A stretch of 30,000 nt of DNA from Mesostigma viride. Its lineage: Eukaryota > Streptophyta > Mesostigmatophyceae > Mesostigmatales > Mesostigmataceae. The translations under genes and the position numbers were made by a program. The DNA lies in assembly GCA_009746045.1 (NCBI GenBank), contig RPFO01000952.1, positions 1 through 30,000 of the forward strand, in the 5' to 3' direction. This document shows positions 29,728 through 30,000 of this stretch, piece after piece. The notes beneath the pieces are model-generated. The model was not told the DNA's origin. It saw only the letters and a list, made by a program, of their open reading frames with translations, and searched no databases. Numbering within the stretch: the first letter of the stretch is position 1; the number at the start of each line of letters is the position of its first letter.

Positions 29728-30000
29728 TGTTAAAATTGAGTTCGAATTTTATTAAATGCTAATTTACGGTAATCAGGTTACAAACTCAGAGCCAAGCGCC
29801 CAGCTTAATTTACCAGCGCAACCATAGCCATTGCCAGCATAGCAGCAACAACCGTTGGACCGCCGCAACACAATGCTGGCTTTTGGATCATCATCGTCTG
29901 TCAGGCGGCTAGGCTACCCTACGGCGCTAGGCACCAGCGCAAGCCTGGGAACGCATCTAGCACTCACCAATCAGACCACATCTCCGTTACAACACACCAG
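29728..30000. repeat. Right arm of the long inverted repeat (runs off the window)
   Basis: Starts TGTTAAAATTGAGTTCGAA, the reverse complement of the inner end of the left arm at about 29206-29224 with substitutions. Homology is continuous to the last base, so the arm is at least 270 bp long and its end is outside the window. Confidence 0.93.

Overview
This is a stretch of eukaryotic nuclear DNA that consists almost entirely of repeats and transposable elements. The eukaryotic call rests on GT-AG introns with GTAAG-type donors, LINE reverse-transcriptase remnants, retroposons with target-site duplications, and long micro- and minisatellites. GC-rich coding segments and a CACTA-like element would suit a green alga or a related protist, but the organism cannot be fixed from the sequence. 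No bacterial operon, rRNA, CRISPR array or credible tRNA was seen.

Layout. (1) 1-13171 is a C-rich satellite of about 21 monomers of roughly 604-713 bp. It enters from outside the window and ends in a GCCCTC hexamer tract. The monomers fall into variant types and show higher-order periods of about 1858 bp (left) and about 3260 bp (right). (2) 13172-15600 holds decayed LINE pieces: an ORF2 C-terminal fragment, then a frameshifted ORF1-like region. (3) 15600-18030 is a nest of very short retroposons with tetranucleotide tails, several flanked by 9-11 bp direct repeats. It includes a foldback structure of about 1 kb whose arms face (CTTA)n and (AAGT)n arrays. (4) 18225-28548 may be a single CACTA-like DNA transposon of about 10.3 kb. 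It has CACTAGTAA / TTACTAGTG ends, mirrored subterminal clusters of CTGATAA motifs, a spliced five-exon minus-strand gene (about 575 aa), and a plus-strand exon resembling the C-terminal part of CACTA transposases. Nested inside are a MITE-like element, a 286-bp tandem repeat with perfect 54-bp palindromes, a 300-bp AGGG array and a 1.16-kb CCCT/CCT tract. (5) 28946-30000 is a second foldback element. Its inverted arms of at least 270 bp enclose an internally deleted LINE fragment and run off the window.

How the parts relate. No host gene could be identified. The two coding units with the best support both lie inside the candidate CACTA element and could be its accessory protein and a remnant of its transposase. 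The other coding material is LINE debris. The most interesting signals are the mirrored GATAA-core termini with the spliced gene, the TTAC-tailed retroposons with target-site duplications, and the palindrome array.
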